Shown: positions 1 through 11,303 of the stretch, one piece after another
Layout: each line of letters begins with the position of its first letter
Numbering within the stretch: the first letter of the stretch is position 1
NCBI GenBank assembly: GCA_018340375.1
Contig: JAFFJZ010000006.1
Location: 13,968,001-14,032,000, forward strand
Source of the DNA: Gonatopus flavifemur
Lineage: Eukaryota; Arthropoda; Insecta; Hymenoptera; Dryinidae
Length of the DNA stretch: 64,000 nt
Reading direction: 5' to 3'
The notes under the pieces: model-generated
Told to the model about the DNA's origin: nothing
Database searches by the model: none
What the model saw: only the letters and a program-made list of their open reading frames with translations
Made by a program: the position numbers and the translations under genes

Positions 1-226
1 CAAAAATAGTCATGTGTTCCAGAATAAGTGGTACTTTTTCTATAGGAATTTCACGATAACATCACATACATTTTATGATGAATTCTATAGAATACGATAA
101 GAAACGATAAAATTCTATCGTTGAATAACGATATAACATTGTAAAATCCGTATTCAGAAACCTCATTGAAAACTATAGACAAAATGTATCGTTCTGTATC
201 GTTGTCTATTGGGAAAATTTAGCAGG
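1..226. repeat. Partial copy of the CCCTGCT palindromic element
   Basis: The stretch matches the right arm of the element at 9817-11506: a CTATAGGAATTTCACGATAA-like segment, ATCGTT/AACGAT words, and a right end reading TTTAGCAGG then ATAAG. The left arm lies outside the window or is lost, and the terminal GGG is reduced to GG. Seen directly by comparison within the window; it is older than the 9817 copy. Confidence 0.7.
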
Positions 227-1426
227 ATAAGTTGATATCAGGTTGAATACACGTTTATTCGATGTCTCTGTCGGTCAGAGAGGAAACGAAGTACTCGGAA
301 ATTCAGAATTCCATCAAATTTGAATATATAATTGTTATGATTTCAAATTCACAAAGTAACTTTCCCCTAAAATTGAATGAAAGTACCACCAACGACTCCC
401 TAGATGGAATAATAAAGCGAAAGAAAAGAGGGAACAATAACGATTAAGATCGGACGATGATACAAATTTCAACCAGGAAAGAAATCACTCAAGATCCTGA
501 GTGGTTCATCCAAAACCAAGGTAATGAGATTCAATGGAGGGAATGATGCGATCCACTTTCCTCCCACCCTGACTCATTTTCCCCTCGTATTCCGTCACTT
601 TCTTCGATCTTTGATTATCGCTTGAATTTTCCACTACTTTTGGAATACAACTAACTAATCTTCGTCGATTAGATTCGTCAATAGAGAATCGGTTCACGAT
701 GTATCAAACATGGAGGTTCAATCAGGAGTTAATCAGAATCTCAACCCCTCTCAACGGTTGTTCATGAATAAATGTATGTGTAGGAGATCTGTATATATTC
801 AGGTGCGCGTACCCACATTTATTTGTTATGAAAATAACAGCTAGGGAGGATGTTGAATCGGGAGTAGGGTGCTTAACCATCCATCATAGGTACGTTCTAC
901 GAAACACTCTATACCCGCAAGTTCCTGGGTATTTATTTTACTCACGGCATTTATTTTTAAAGAATTTAGGAGATTGAAGTTCAATTTTATATCTTCCCAT
1001 AACTCATAAAAAAACTGGGGGAGATGAACTTTTTTGATCTAACATTCACTCGTAAACGTCAGGACGGTATGAGAAAGTACGGCCACAAAGTATACCGTAA
1101 TGAATCATAATTCATAGTCGATGTACAATGAACTTATATATTATGTTCCTTAGGAACGCTACTCGCGGATTATTTATTCCACGGGGAATTCATTTTTCGA
1201 ATAGAAGGAGATGCGAATTTTATCAGGTTTTCAAGGTATATGAATGATATTTGTCGAAGCGGACACGTCAATCGCATCATTTATGGCGGTGACATAAGAA
1301 CAACTCATACTGCTTGGGTTGCATAACTCATTTCTGGTAATTGGAAATGATAACCAGCGAGTCTCTCCGTTTATTCCTGCATATATAATCGTTGTATCGT
1401 ATAATGCGATTTGATTGAACCTAATT
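227..1426. other. No recognised feature
   Basis: AT-rich DNA with only short chance ORFs (61 aa at 262-447, 63 aa at 506-697). I see no family motif, tRNA or repeat that recurs elsewhere in the window. Confidence 0.5.
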
Positions 1427-1632
1427 AGGAGCCGTCCATAAATTACGTAACGCAAAATCAGCACGATTCCAATAATACCCCCCCCCTCTCTCTCTCTCTC
1501 ATTTATTCTAATCTTGATTTCTATAAATGGATTAAATCGTTCAATATTCGGTGAATGATAACATCCAAACAACTATACCATCCTCCCTTCTCTTAGGAAT
1601 GTTGCGTAATGCTTTAAAAAGTCCTCTCTCCT
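1427..1632. repeat. Decayed MITE with an ACGTAACGC terminus
   Basis: The left end reads GAGCCGTCCATAAATTACGT, a type of end I have seen on many insect MITEs. The reverse complement of the right end (about 1605-1632) has GCATTACGCAAC. Pairing is imperfect and no clean target duplication is visible. A run of about nine C followed by (CT)n lies at 1478-1500 inside it. Confidence 0.35.
1478..1500. repeat. C run plus (CT)n microsatellite
   Basis: About nine C followed by seven TC units. Confidence 0.85.
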
Positions 1633-1853
1633 CCTTTTTAGCGTTCAATAATTTATGGATAGTCCCTTGCTATTCCGAATCGGAAAGTATCGGATAATAA
1701 GCAATAAGTTTCCAGCGATATATTGAATGAAGCAAGCTGATCATCTTTTTGGCATATTTATTGCTGCACAGAGATAATTTTGTGCTGGCATTGCTCGCGT
1801 TTGAGGTAAGATTTTTGAATTTGGAGTGTACCGCTGAGGAAACAACAATCACA

Positions 1854-2043
1854 ATGTTGCTGAATTTTGAATCGTTTATTGGAACGAATTGGTGAACTAA
1901 TAACAAAATCTTGAGCTGCTAAAGACCCGAAATCTTATTTTTTGAACGATGTTTCCAATTCCAAGAAGTTGACTGGAAAACATTAACTTGGATGATTTCT
2001 TGAATTTGACGCGTTTGAATTTTCGCTTTGTTTCAATTGAATT
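1854..2043. repeat. Decayed copy of the ATGTTGTTGAAG MITE
   Basis: The left end ATGTTGCTGAATTTTGAATC, then GTTTATTGGAACGAATTGG, and an internal CGTTTGAATTTTCGCTTTG-like block match the copies at 19694-19908 and 35179-35385. The right end is obscured by the hairpin that follows directly. Oldest of the three copies by its mismatches. Confidence 0.55.
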
Positions 2044-2235
2044 TAGCTGCAGGAGCTAAGAAGGTAGCATGGACATGGGCAGCCCTTGAATGAGCTTTTG
2101 CTGCTGAATTTTACCTGTTACAGCGAAAAAATTTGCATTTGTAGTTGATTTATTTGCCGTAACTGCTGAATTTGAGTAGCAAAAGCTCATTCAAAGGCTA
2201 TCCATGTTCATGCTACCCACTTAGCTCCTGCAACT
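2044..2235. repeat. Hairpin element of about 190 bp
   Basis: The left arm starts TAGCTGCAGGAGCTAAG. The right arm is its reverse complement, ending CTTAGCTCCTGCAACTGA, and the match runs about 65-70 bp with few mismatches, including the block AATGAGCTTTTGCT. The spacer is about 50 bp. It appears to lie inside the remains of the preceding MITE. Confidence 0.65.
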
Positions 2236-2890
2236 GAATGATTTCTCCCGTTGCACTCTTCTTAGCGATGAATATATCGAAAGTTGTAATTAATTGTAGT
2301 CCATTGAAACATTAAATGTGATGTAAAATCCGTGATTGGTTTTAACTTTACATCCATACACTCTGCCGCAATGAACGGCGTGAATCGTGAATAATTTATC
2401 GCGATTATTCGGTTATTTGCGATCGGATACCAGATCTCGTTAATTGCATTCAATAAAGAATTACAGGACTGATAAGTATAAAGCGTTATATCGTGCAATG
2501 ATGAATCGGAATTAAAATTTGATGTATCGATATCGTATTCGACAGTTGATGGCAGATTAAGCTTTGTTCCGATTCGACGGATTTTAATCATTTCATTTCG
2601 AGGTGTTAGATTTGTGCTTCGTTTAGAAGAGCAATTACAAAGTAGTAGTTTTACAAGTAGCCATCCCAAGACTTGCTCTCTGTGAGTAAGAAACGGTGAA
2701 TCCGGTTGAAAGAGTAGAACATTGCTGCGCAACCCAGTTTTGTTCTTATGTTGGACTGGTGGTGGTCTAGGAAGGATTCCAGCAAAAATTTCATAAAGCA
2801 CTCCAGGTGTAGGGAAGGCATTGGATTGGAATTTCGTTGAAGCCTCAACAATCGGGGATCATTTTTTGGCGGATAGTTTCAACCTTAGAG
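2236..2890. other. No recognised feature
   Basis: The 179-aa open frame at 2262-2801 (-) has no recognisable motif and overlaps another frame of equal quality. I treat it as chance. Confidence 0.4.
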
Positions 2891-3098
2891 CATATACTAC
2901 TGGAGCGAGCATTCTATTTCGTCTATGCGGATAGAGAGGGTAATAGAAGTCAGGAGGAGCTCTCTTTCCACTTATTCTGGATTGATTGTAACAACAGAAT
3001 TGATAACACTTTCCATTGAGGCAGCCAATGAAGATCAACTAGAAAGAGAGATCGTCCTGACTTCTATATCTGTTAGATGCTCGCTCCAGTAGTATATG
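2891..3098. repeat. Hairpin MITE, CATATACTACTGGAGCGAGC ends
   Basis: CATATACTACTGGAGCGAGC near 2891 is mirrored at 3076-3098. A second matching block, GAAGTCAGGA followed by an AGCTCTCTTT/GATCTCTCTTT variant, is also mirrored. Arms are about 75 bp with an indel in one; the loop is about 60 bp. No clear target duplication. Confidence 0.6.
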
Positions 3099-5424
3099 AT
3101 GATATAGAATGATTTTTATCGCGTGAACAGAAAAAGATAGAAAAATTGCTCAGCTGCTCTGGGAAACTTGCTAACAGGCCACATCTAGCTCCAATCACAC
3201 AGAATTTTGGGATAAGAAATCCAAATTGTGTACCACAGAAGAGCGTAGGACGTGAACACAGGGTGCCAAACCATTGTTGGTAATGCTGAGATTAAATACA
3301 GTCATCTTAGTTCCAGAGTAACGACCACTTCCAACTCTATACCCACCTCTACAGTCTAGTTATCTTCCTGTTACACCCTACCGTTGGGATTGCAGGGTTT
3401 AATGTAGCCATTATGCTGAAATTAACATGAATCGATTTGATCTTAGCATCTAACGATGACTCAACAAACCGCATTTATACACTCCTACCTATATGTCTTC
3501 CTCCCAACCCTTCACACAGAGATTTTGACCTTCTTTCAATATCCAAACGTTGAATTTCATTCCAATAATTCGACCAGTTCCAGAATGTCGTTTGAAATTA
3601 AAGGGGGAAACAACCTCATAGAACGTATCGTATTCTTGCATAATTTTTTCCGATTCAGGGATAAAATAACTTTGGGGATGGTAGAACACGAATGACGAGG
3701 AGAGGAATAATATTGAAAAACGAGACAACGCGTACACGACGGTGAATGCTCGCTCGAATTGATTCAACATGGTGTGACAGTTTGCTATCGATATATTTTG
3801 TTGTCGAGCCACACCAAATATGTAATTGGAGCAATCACACAGAAGCGTGATTGATTCAATGGATACATGGTACATTCGTTATAATCATTGGGTATTTAAT
3901 TCGACATTGGAGCGTATCGATCTGTTGGGAAAAGAGGATGTGGGTGGCGAAACTCGATCAGCCTCGATTCTCATTCCCTTCTTCTTCCGTTTCCGCGTAA
4001 TTCGCGTTATATCGAATCCAAATAATTTTCCACGATTATCAATTTTATAAGGCTTATAAGGTATATCCTCGAGTGATTACGTCGTTGATGTTTCGTATTT
4101 CGATGTTGTTCTCTAACGTCTCGAGACCCAACTTTGTTACTCGAAGAAGCCCTTTTACGGCGTCTAACCGAACGCCGGTCTTCATCGATGAAACTTTCTA
4201 CCTCGAGGAGAGTTAGAAACGCCCCGTGTTTCCTTCGTCAATTTCACATGTTTTCTCGATTATTCTTCTCTCATTCATCCGAATTTTGCATATTAATTTC
4301 GAGTTTTATCGAATACAGAAATTTTCACGTCAAACAATGTCTTGGAACTCGAGCTTGGAACAATACGAATCCCTCTTCCGTTTCTCAACATTAATAACTG
4401 GGGTTAAATTACTCTGAAAATCGCTACGGGAAATTCCGTTGTTGTTTTGTAATGAAATTGCTTTGACTTGGAATGTCAACCACTTTTACTGGATATTCAA
4501 ATTGTTTATGTATTTTCATCAAGGTTTTCTCAACTGCTTCAAACTTCTTCTTGCGAGCATTCGAGCTTCGAGTTTCGAGCTTCGAGCTTCGTGATGGAAA
4601 CAGAGCAAAAAGTCAAACTGTGTGTGTGTGTTGTAGGGAAAAAAGAAGTGGTTAAGAAGAGTAGAATCGAGTCGCTGCGATTACAAGAAAAATTAACGAC
4701 GCTCTTAGGACAACGGACGGTGCTAATGGTTTTTCGTTATACGATGATTCTTTCGTATCATCATGCTAATTGGTATTGTTGTTACATATTCATTAGAATT
4801 CTATGGTAATGAATATATTCGTCGTTACATCGCTATCGTTAACAATTCATCGTTTATCGATCGGGACGAGAGAGAAAGAGCGAGAGGGAGAGAGAGAAAC
4901 GTATGAGAAATATCTCGAAACGAGTAAATGGAAAACTTCTTGGCAGGGTATGTAACTTATTTGTCATATCGTGTACGTTAACTTTGTTGGAGATTAGTTT
5001 CCTTGAAGTTAAGAGAGGGAGGTATATCCGAGTGTACACGCCAAAGAAGAATTGACTTAGCGAAGTACAGTAATGAGTTGATTGTAGGATAGGTCGAGAT
5101 ACTAGATGTATCAAATGTATCAAAGTGTGTATACACAGAGATCCATGTAGATGTAACCTGCACGCAGTGATGGAACGTCTGGAATTAAATTCGCTACGGG
5201 CTTGCACAGTTAAATTTGATTCCCAAAATATATCACCGGTTGCTCCGGTTCGACGAATGTATCTCTTGTGGTGAAATGTTTATGTACCGATATGCCGGGC
5301 TGTCTCCCATCAGTCTAAATCGTACAGGTTTTTCCGTTCCTTCCTGAAATCTAACCTTTTTGTTCTCTAATTTATTTGGAATTCATCCTAAAAGCCAACT
5401 GTGTGGAAAATGAATCAGCTTTTA
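3099..5424. other. No recognised feature
   Basis: Several 60-128 aa open frames overlap on both strands (for example 3489-3875 - and 4468-4809 +), but none shows a domain or motif. A CGAGCTT/CGAGTTT direct repeat lies at 4560-4590, and purine-rich GAGAGAGA lies near 4868-4900. Confidence 0.4.
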
Positions 5425-5622
5425 CCCGAGTATAATACTTCTTAAAGCCTGATCCAGAGTTTTAATCAGGTCAAAAAAGGTTAACATCAGGTCGAATGAG
5501 AATAAACAAGATCATGTTGAGAACAGGGTGATATTAGGTTGAGAAATGAAATCCAACCTGATCCACTCCGTAATAATACGCTACGAATCAGAGCTAAATC
5601 AGGTTTCACGTTTTTCACTCGG
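5425..5622. repeat. CCCGAGT element with AATCAGGT words
   Basis: The left end CCCGAGTATAATAC and the inverted right end CTCGG bound a segment with ATCAGGT/ACCTGAT words in both orientations (about 5450-5605). Flanks read TA before the element and, if the last G has mutated to T, TA after it; otherwise TTA flanks both ends. This fits the CMC, 2-bp duplication pattern seen in the window, with one damaged base. Confidence 0.55.
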
Positions 5623-6000
5623 TTATCTTTTATCGATCAACAGGTACTTAAATTTCGAAATGAAACAATGAAAAAGAAATGAAATATAACTCGATTGAGA
5701 GTGCTTCGTGATAATTTTCTGTGGTTTTCTATCTTTACTTGAAGAATATGAAATTATCCAACCCTTTCTATGCGGCGAGGTGTCCTATTTTAGCTTTGAT
5801 GCAGCTTCCCTCTATCTCTTACATTAGTTAAATTACTTTAAATTCTCATTATGCGAGACTTAACTAACTCTTGCACGTAGATATCTACGACCCAAGAGAA
5901 CACGAAGGTCCAAAGAATATTTAATAGAAGTGCGTCATTGTACGTCCCCGGACATTTCATCCGGATTTGCCTGGAATTTTCAGCAGGGCTGTGATCCACC
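5623..6000. other. No recognised feature
   Basis: AT-rich sequence without a repeated motif or convincing ORF. Confidence 0.4.
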
Positions 6001-6240
6001 ATCGATGTTAGCTATACATCAATGATTCAATTGATTCTCATCGATTCCGATGCAGAAAACCGATTCAAACCCAATAAAAATTGATTCTCAATGGGTTTGA
6101 ATCGGTTTTCTGCAGAGTGTAAGTTCGATTTCGAAGGAATTCTAACATATGAATTGAATCCCGAAAATTGATCTAATTCTCGATATTCCGTTAATCGTTG
6201 GAATTTCATCGGGTTAATTTATCGAAAGGAGGATCCAGAA
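6001..6240. repeat. Decayed relative of the CCCTGCTT family
   Basis: A perfect 23-bp inverted repeat (6051-6073 and 6092-6114) contains GAAAACCGATTCAAACC. The same words occur in the elements at 31608-31916 and 48211-48351. No intact termini were found, so the limits are approximate. Confidence 0.5.
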
Positions 6241-7473
6241 CAACCGGTACAATATTGAGTGAGTTTTCATGTTTCTTGCCTCGGGGAGAGAGGTGAGCGG
6301 CAAATATCCCTCTTCCAAAGCTACGAGAAAGCCAGAGCGGAATCGAATTGAGGCTATCGTGTTATTCATAGGGAGGAGAGAGAAGAAAAATACAATCCTG
6401 CATACCCACACACACATCCACAAGTTCGCGTATAGATATAGATAGACTCGTTCAATTACGAAGGCGTAAATAAAAAGCAAATATGTCGATTGCGGCTCGC
6501 GAAACCATTTACCCGATCGTCCAGTTCGTTCGTCCCTTCCAATAATCCTGTTTGCTGGCATGGATTCACTCCCATATTGACACGTAACTACGCGTGTGGG
6601 TGTATATAAGTTACCCTGTATATACATATATATATAATCGTATTATGTGGGCTTATGCATACATATATGTGTACGTCCACGTTCATGGGTCTACATAAAC
6701 TTGATCGTATATATCACGTGTGGAGAGAGGCACTCGAAGGAACCTTACCTCACGAGCATCGTCCCTGTGTTGGGTTCACCTTCACGTGTATGAAGTACGT
6801 ATTGTACAAAAAGATACTGAAAAAAAAAGAGCGATTGTCTGTGTGTGACGAACCCTCTTCTACTTTGTCCTTTCATTCCCTTTTTTTCTGCTTCTTTTCT
6901 TTCTGCTTCTTTTCCTTCTCCTTCTTTTTCTCTATACTTTGGATCTAGGATCTCTGTCCTCTTCATTCCCTCTTATCACATTTCTGTGTTTGTGTGCGGG
7001 AGCGAACTCGACGTATGTGACACAGACAGCGCAGCATCAGCAATAAGGGCATCATAACAATATAAAGTTGTTAAGCTTCAAGACCCTAGGGCACTCGTCC
7101 CCATTCATACATTGGATTCCTCGGTCTTTCTCTATCTCCTCCTCACCTTTTTTTCTCCTCTATCTCTTCTCCTTTGCGGTGATGCGCGGTGTCAATCGAT
7201 TTCTTTGGTATCTGCGTTTCATATAACCTTCTTCTTCGTGATTGACGTGAACGTATATGCCGCTCTTTCAGGTGAGTTCTATTATGAAACATTCAATTCA
7301 TTGTTTTCTTTATGACGCTCTCGATTGTTCTCCACAGCGTTTATTATTGAACGACGGGATACCGAAACACATGAATAATGTTTCCAAAGTATTCAGGAAG
7401 CTTGGAAATTCTTCCGACTTCTCGATATCATCAACCGAAATAAAAAAAATCGGTATTACAATATGTTTGTGCT
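6241..7473. other. Low-complexity pyrimidine tracts, no gene recognised
   Basis: CT-rich tracts lie at about 6860-6960 and 7120-7175. The short ORFs (137 aa at 6214-6627 -, 97 aa at 6655-6948 +) are compositional. The tract at 7120-7270 leads into the candidate recursive splice site. Confidence 0.4.
7257..7277 (+). promoter_or_regulatory. Candidate recursive splice site (ratchet point)
   Basis: CTCTTTCAG is followed at once by GTGAGT, with the AG at 7270-7271 and the GT at 7272-7273. A splice acceptor joined directly to a donor is the signature of zero-length exons in very long insect introns. Upstream, 7190-7250 is pyrimidine-rich. It may be chance, as one such match in 64 kb is not significant by itself. 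Confidence 0.3.
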
Positions 7474-7670
7474 CTCTCCATGAAATATTTCTTAAGATTA
7501 ATGGAATATTTAATCGAATCAAATAATGGAATGCTTGCCCCAAATAATTTGGTCTTCTAAATAAATAATTTATTCGCGACAACTAACAAATTTTCGCATC
7601 TAATTGAATATTTGATTTATACAAATGAGTATTTTATGGAGAGAGGATAAATTAATATTTTTTTCAGTTT
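7474..7670. repeat. Decayed CTCTCTCCATAAAATATTT MITE
   Basis: The block from CTCTCTCCATGAAATATTT to ATTTTATGGAGAGAGGA matches the element at 14702-14945, including CTTGCCCCAAATAATTTGGT in the middle. The right edge has TTTTTTCAGT; the left CACTG terminus is no longer visible. Confidence 0.6.
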
Positions 7671-8386
7671 GTATAAGGAACATGGAAGTAAAAGGATGAT
7701 AACGGTATCGAATTAATTCTTTTTCGACTCGGTTAATGGAAATCCACATTTCTCATAAACGTTTTATTTAGGTACTTCGGGATATAAATCAGCTAATCTG
7801 GGATGTCTTCCCCCACGGTGTTGATACAGGGCTTTTTATCTAAGAACAAAGAGATAGCAGAAAGAATCCTCAATTATGTAGGTACAATTAATTATGGGTA
7901 AATTGAATTAGAAAAACTTTCCTTGAGTCAACAAAACAGGAATATATTAGGCACACTTTGTCATTCGAATCACTTCAGATTAATGATAATAATACGGGAA
8001 TAGTGTTCCTCCACTAGCTGGATCTTGTATTCTCACTTGAATTCAACGTCCAAGAGACAAAGCTATCCATCACTCACAACGTTCCTCAACTCGTTGAGGA
8101 TCATCGCTCGAATAAGGCTATCTTCAAACTTACTTCCCTGAATTATGATCAATAACGGTATATACTCATCTTGTGAAAGGGATCACCGCTGCTGCTGGTC
8201 TTCTGAAATTGATTTACTATTTTGAATGTAAAATTCCAGGAATGTAGGGTCGATAAGAATTTTAACTCGAGTTTTATTTCTACACGGAAAACGTAATAAA
8301 ACGGATCAAGTGCGAATACAAAAATGAAATGGCTGTGGCTACTGCTTACTTTTTTGGCACACTTTGACTTCCATGTTCCTTATATA
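7671..8386. other. No recognised feature
   Basis: AT-rich single-copy-looking DNA up to the TA at 8385-8386 that flanks the Mos1-like element. Confidence 0.4.
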
Positions 8387-9664
8387 CCAGGTGTGTAAGT
8401 ATGAAACCGGAATTTTTGTACAGAAAAAACACGTTTATTGTAATGATATGATACAAAGTAACTTATTCAAAGTATTGTCCGTCGCTATCTATACATTTTC
8501 TCCATCTTCCTGGCAATTTGTGGATTCCGCGCCAAAAGAACTGTTGCTCTTTTGAGGCAAACCAGTCATCGAGCCATGTTCGTACATCTTCGTAAGAAGT
8601 AAAGCGCTGCTCAGCAAGTGCGTGTCCCATCGATGCAAACAAGTAGTAATCGGATGGGGCAAGGTCCGGTGAGTGAGGTGCGTGCTGAAGAATCTCCCAA
8701 CGGAACGACTCCATCGTTTCCTGGACCTGTTTTGCTTTGTGTGCTGGTGCATTGTCATGCAGCAAAATCACCTTGTGTCGTCTTTGTTGGTATTCTGGTC
8801 GTTTTTCACGCAAAACTCGATCCAAATCGATCATTTGTTGTCGGTAGCGTTGAGTATTGACAGTTTCCCCAGGTTTCAGCAGCTCGTAGTAGACTACGCC
8901 CTTCTGATCCCACCAAACACACAGCATTGTCTTTCGTCCGTAGCGGTTTGGTCTTGCCGTCGATGTTGATGGTTCACCCGGAGTAATCCATGACTTTTTG
9001 CGCTTAGGATTCTCGAAATATATCCACTTTTCATCGCCAGTCACAATTCGATGGAGAAATGACTTTCTTTGGAACCTGGCGAACAGCATTTCGCATGATG
9101 TTTTGCGGTTTTCCTGCTGTCTTTCGTTGAGTTCACGTGGAACCTATTTCCCCACCTTTTGTATCTTTCCCATGGCTTTCAACCGAAGGGAGATGGCTTC
9201 TCGGGTCACCTTTAACCGATCTGCCAGTTGTTGTTGCGTTTGAGCGTCGTCTTCGTCCAACAAGGCTTGCAGGTCAGCGTCTTCAAACTTTTTCGGTGGT
9301 CTTCCACGTTCTCCGTTCCTGACGTCAAAATCGCCACTTTTGAACCGTTTGAACCACTCGAAACACTGTGTTTTACCGAGAGCATGCTCACCAAACGCCT
9401 CCACAAGCATTCGATGCGATTCGGCTGCGGTTTTCTTCAGATGAAAACAGAAAAGTAGTGCTGTCCGTGAATCGTAATTTGTTGGCACAAAACTCGACAT
9501 GTTTATCTCTAATAAACTAATGGTACTGAATGAAACTCGTGTTATTGTGAGTTGGAAATCTTTGTCGGATATCAATACAATAACAAGACACCGCTGACGT
9601 GATGTGTCGGTAACTGCATAGCGCCACCCATGGGCAAATTCCGGTTTCATACTTACACACCTGG
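8387..9664 (-). mobile_element. Mos1-like mariner element, nearly intact
   Basis: This 1,278-bp element of the mauritiana mariner subfamily is bounded by perfect 29-bp TIRs (8387-8415 and 9636-9664) that begin CCAGGTGTGTAAGTATGAAA. TA lies on both sides (8385-8386, 9665-9666), as expected for mariner. The size is close to Mos1 (about 1.29 kb). The single ORF on the minus strand is interrupted by one stop codon. Perfect TIRs point to recent insertion. It is separated from the next element by only about 150 bp. Confidence 0.93.
8463..9500 (-). pseudogene. Mos1-like mariner transposase, one nonsense codon
   Basis: Transposase for cut-and-paste movement of the surrounding element, acting in the nucleus on its TIRs. 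The frame runs from ATG at 9498-9500 (start MSSFVP) to a TAA at 8463-8465, 345 codons, the length of Mos1 transposase. The N-terminal half carries the helix-turn-helix DNA-binding region (SESHRM-type AESHRMLVEAFGEHAL block). The catalytic DD34D triad is complete: D156 in TGDEKW, D249 in HDNAPAH and D284 in LAPSDYYLF. YSPDLAP reads HSPDLAP. The only disabling change seen is TAG at 9144-9146, codon 119, where the family has the W of the WVPHEL motif; VPRELNE continues in the same frame. It is therefore split into 118-aa and 226-aa parts. Family assignment is very secure; present activity in trans is not predicted for the truncated products. Confidence 0.93.
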
Positions 9665-10009
9665 TATAAGGAAATGGAAGTATATTGTAAAAGGGTCAAA
9701 AATCGATGATGCAAAAGGGAGTATTCCACCTTTGCCAAACGCTTCAGAACGTCGCAAAAACGCGATCCCCGGAAATGTCTGTGCGTGTGTCTGTGTCCTT
9801 TTCTATGGTTAACAATCCCTGCTGAAAATTTCCCTTAGAAAACGATAAAATTCTCCCTATCGGTTTCAATGTGGTTTCTGAAACTGGAATTCCGGTTGCT
9901 GTATCGTGGATTTACGATGTAATTCTATCGATTCTTATCGTATCCTATAGGATTTGAGAGGTATGTATCTGGTTTTATCGTGAAATTCCTGTGGAAGATG
10001 TACTACTTA

Positions 10010-11303
10010 CGAGGGTGGATTGATAAGTTTCCGGCCTGACCAAGAGATGGCGCCACTAGGCCTACCTTGAGGTGGCGTTCTATAGTACCATCCTTAGATA
10101 GCTTGTAGCTATAGTTTCAGTCCGATCGCCATGTTAGTTTAGTTTTGAGAGCACGCTGACCAAGACGCCTCTGTGTTTTTCGTAAAAATGGAAAAGCTGG
10201 AAAATCGTGCTGTCATCAAATACTTTTATTTGAAGGGGTTAACGCCGAAGGAAATTAAAGAAGAGATGGACTCAACACTGGGGACATCCTCCCCATCATA
10301 TTCAACCGTTAAGCAGTGGGTTTCCGAGTTTAAAAAGGGTCGTGTGAGCACCTCTGATGAGCCTCGCTCAGGACGCCCCATTGAGGTCACAACTCCAGAT
10401 ATGATCGAAAAAATCCATCAAATAGTGCTGAAAGATCGCAGATTAAAAGTTCGTGAGATAGCTGAGACCTGTAAGATGTCATATGAACGTGTACAAAATA
10501 TTTTGCACCAACATTTGTATATGGAAAAGCTCTGTGCAAGATGGGTGCCGCGTTTGCTAACAGTCGACCAAAAATTGATTCGAAAGAAGATTTCTACCGC
10601 CAATTTGGCGTTGTATAAGCGTAATCCAAGCGAACTTTTGCGTCGATTCGTAACCGTTGACGAAACTTGGGTCCACCACTACACTCCTGAAACCAAAGAA
10701 CAGTCTAAACAGTGGATTGGACCATGGGAACCAACTCCAAAGAAGGCAAAAACAATTTTTTCGGCGAACAAGGTTATGGCTACTGTTTTTTGGGATGCAA
10801 GAGGTATTATATACATTGATTACCTTGAAAAGGGTAAAACTATCACTGGTCAATACTACGCAGACTTATTGCAACGTTTGAGCCACGAAGTGAAAATTAA
10901 ACGACCTCATCTGGCGAAGAAAAAAATCTTGTTTCATCACGATAACGCACCAGCGCACACGTCAATCGTTGCGATGGCTAAAATCAACGATCTGAAGTTT
11001 GAATTAATGCCGCACCCTCCCTACTCTCCAGACCTAGCCCCGAGTGACTATTATCTGTTTCCTAACCTCAAAAAATGGCTTGGCGGTAAGAGATTTGCGG
11101 ACAATGAAGAAGTAATCGAAGCTGTAAATGGGTATTTTGAGGAGCTTGACGAATCAGTCTATAGAGATGGCATTACTAGACTAGAACACCGCTATGAGAA
11201 ATGTATCAGCCTTGGAGGAGATTATGTTGAGAAATAAAAAAAAAAAAATTCTTAAAAACGTTGTTTTTCTCGGTCAGGCCGGAAACTTATCAATCCACCC
11301 TCG
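10010..11303 (+). mobile_element. Intact irritans-like mariner element
   Basis: This 1,294-bp element has perfect 32-bp TIRs (10010-10041, 11272-11303) starting CGAGGGTGGATTGATAAGTT. TA lies on each side (10008-10009, 11304-11305). It contains one uninterrupted transposase ORF, about 145 bp of leader and a short A-rich trailer. Flawless TIRs and ORF suggest a recent, possibly active copy. It sits near the centre of the palindromic element at 9817-11506. Confidence 0.96.
10188..11237 (+). CDS. Mariner transposase, full length
   Basis: Predicted 349-aa DD34D transposase that binds the element's TIRs and cuts and pastes it at TA. The ATG at 10188 (MEKLENR) is preferred over the upstream ATG at 10173 because related irritans-group proteins such as Himar1 start MEK and are about 348 aa long. 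The N-terminal region (residues about 1-110) has the two helix-turn-helix domains of mariner. The linker motif reads WVPRLL where WVPHEL is usual. The catalytic residues, numbered from this start, are D158 (TVDETW), D252 (FHHDNAPAH) and D287 (LAPSDYYLF); YSPDLAP is intact. No frameshift or stop is present. Subfamily placement is by remembered similarity to Himar1 and is less certain than the family. It could mobilise related copies, but not the Mos1-like ones, whose TIRs differ. Confidence 0.95.
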   Translation: MEKLENRAVIKYFYLKGLTPKEIKEEMDSTLGTSSPSYSTVKQWVSEFKKGRVSTSDEPRSGRPIEVTTPDMIEKIHQIVLKDRRLKVREIAETCKMSYERVQNILHQHLYMEKLCARWVPRLLTVDQKLIRKKISTANLALYKRNPSELLRRFVTVDETWVHHYTPETKEQSKQWIGPWEPTPKKAKTIFSANKVMATVFWDARGIIYIDYLEKGKTITGQYYADLLQRLSHEVKIKRPHLAKKKILFHHDNAPAHTSIVAMAKINDLKFELMPHPPYSPDLAPSDYYLFPNLKKWLGGKRFADNEEVIEAVNGYFEELDESVYRDGITRLEHRYEKCISLGGDYVEK

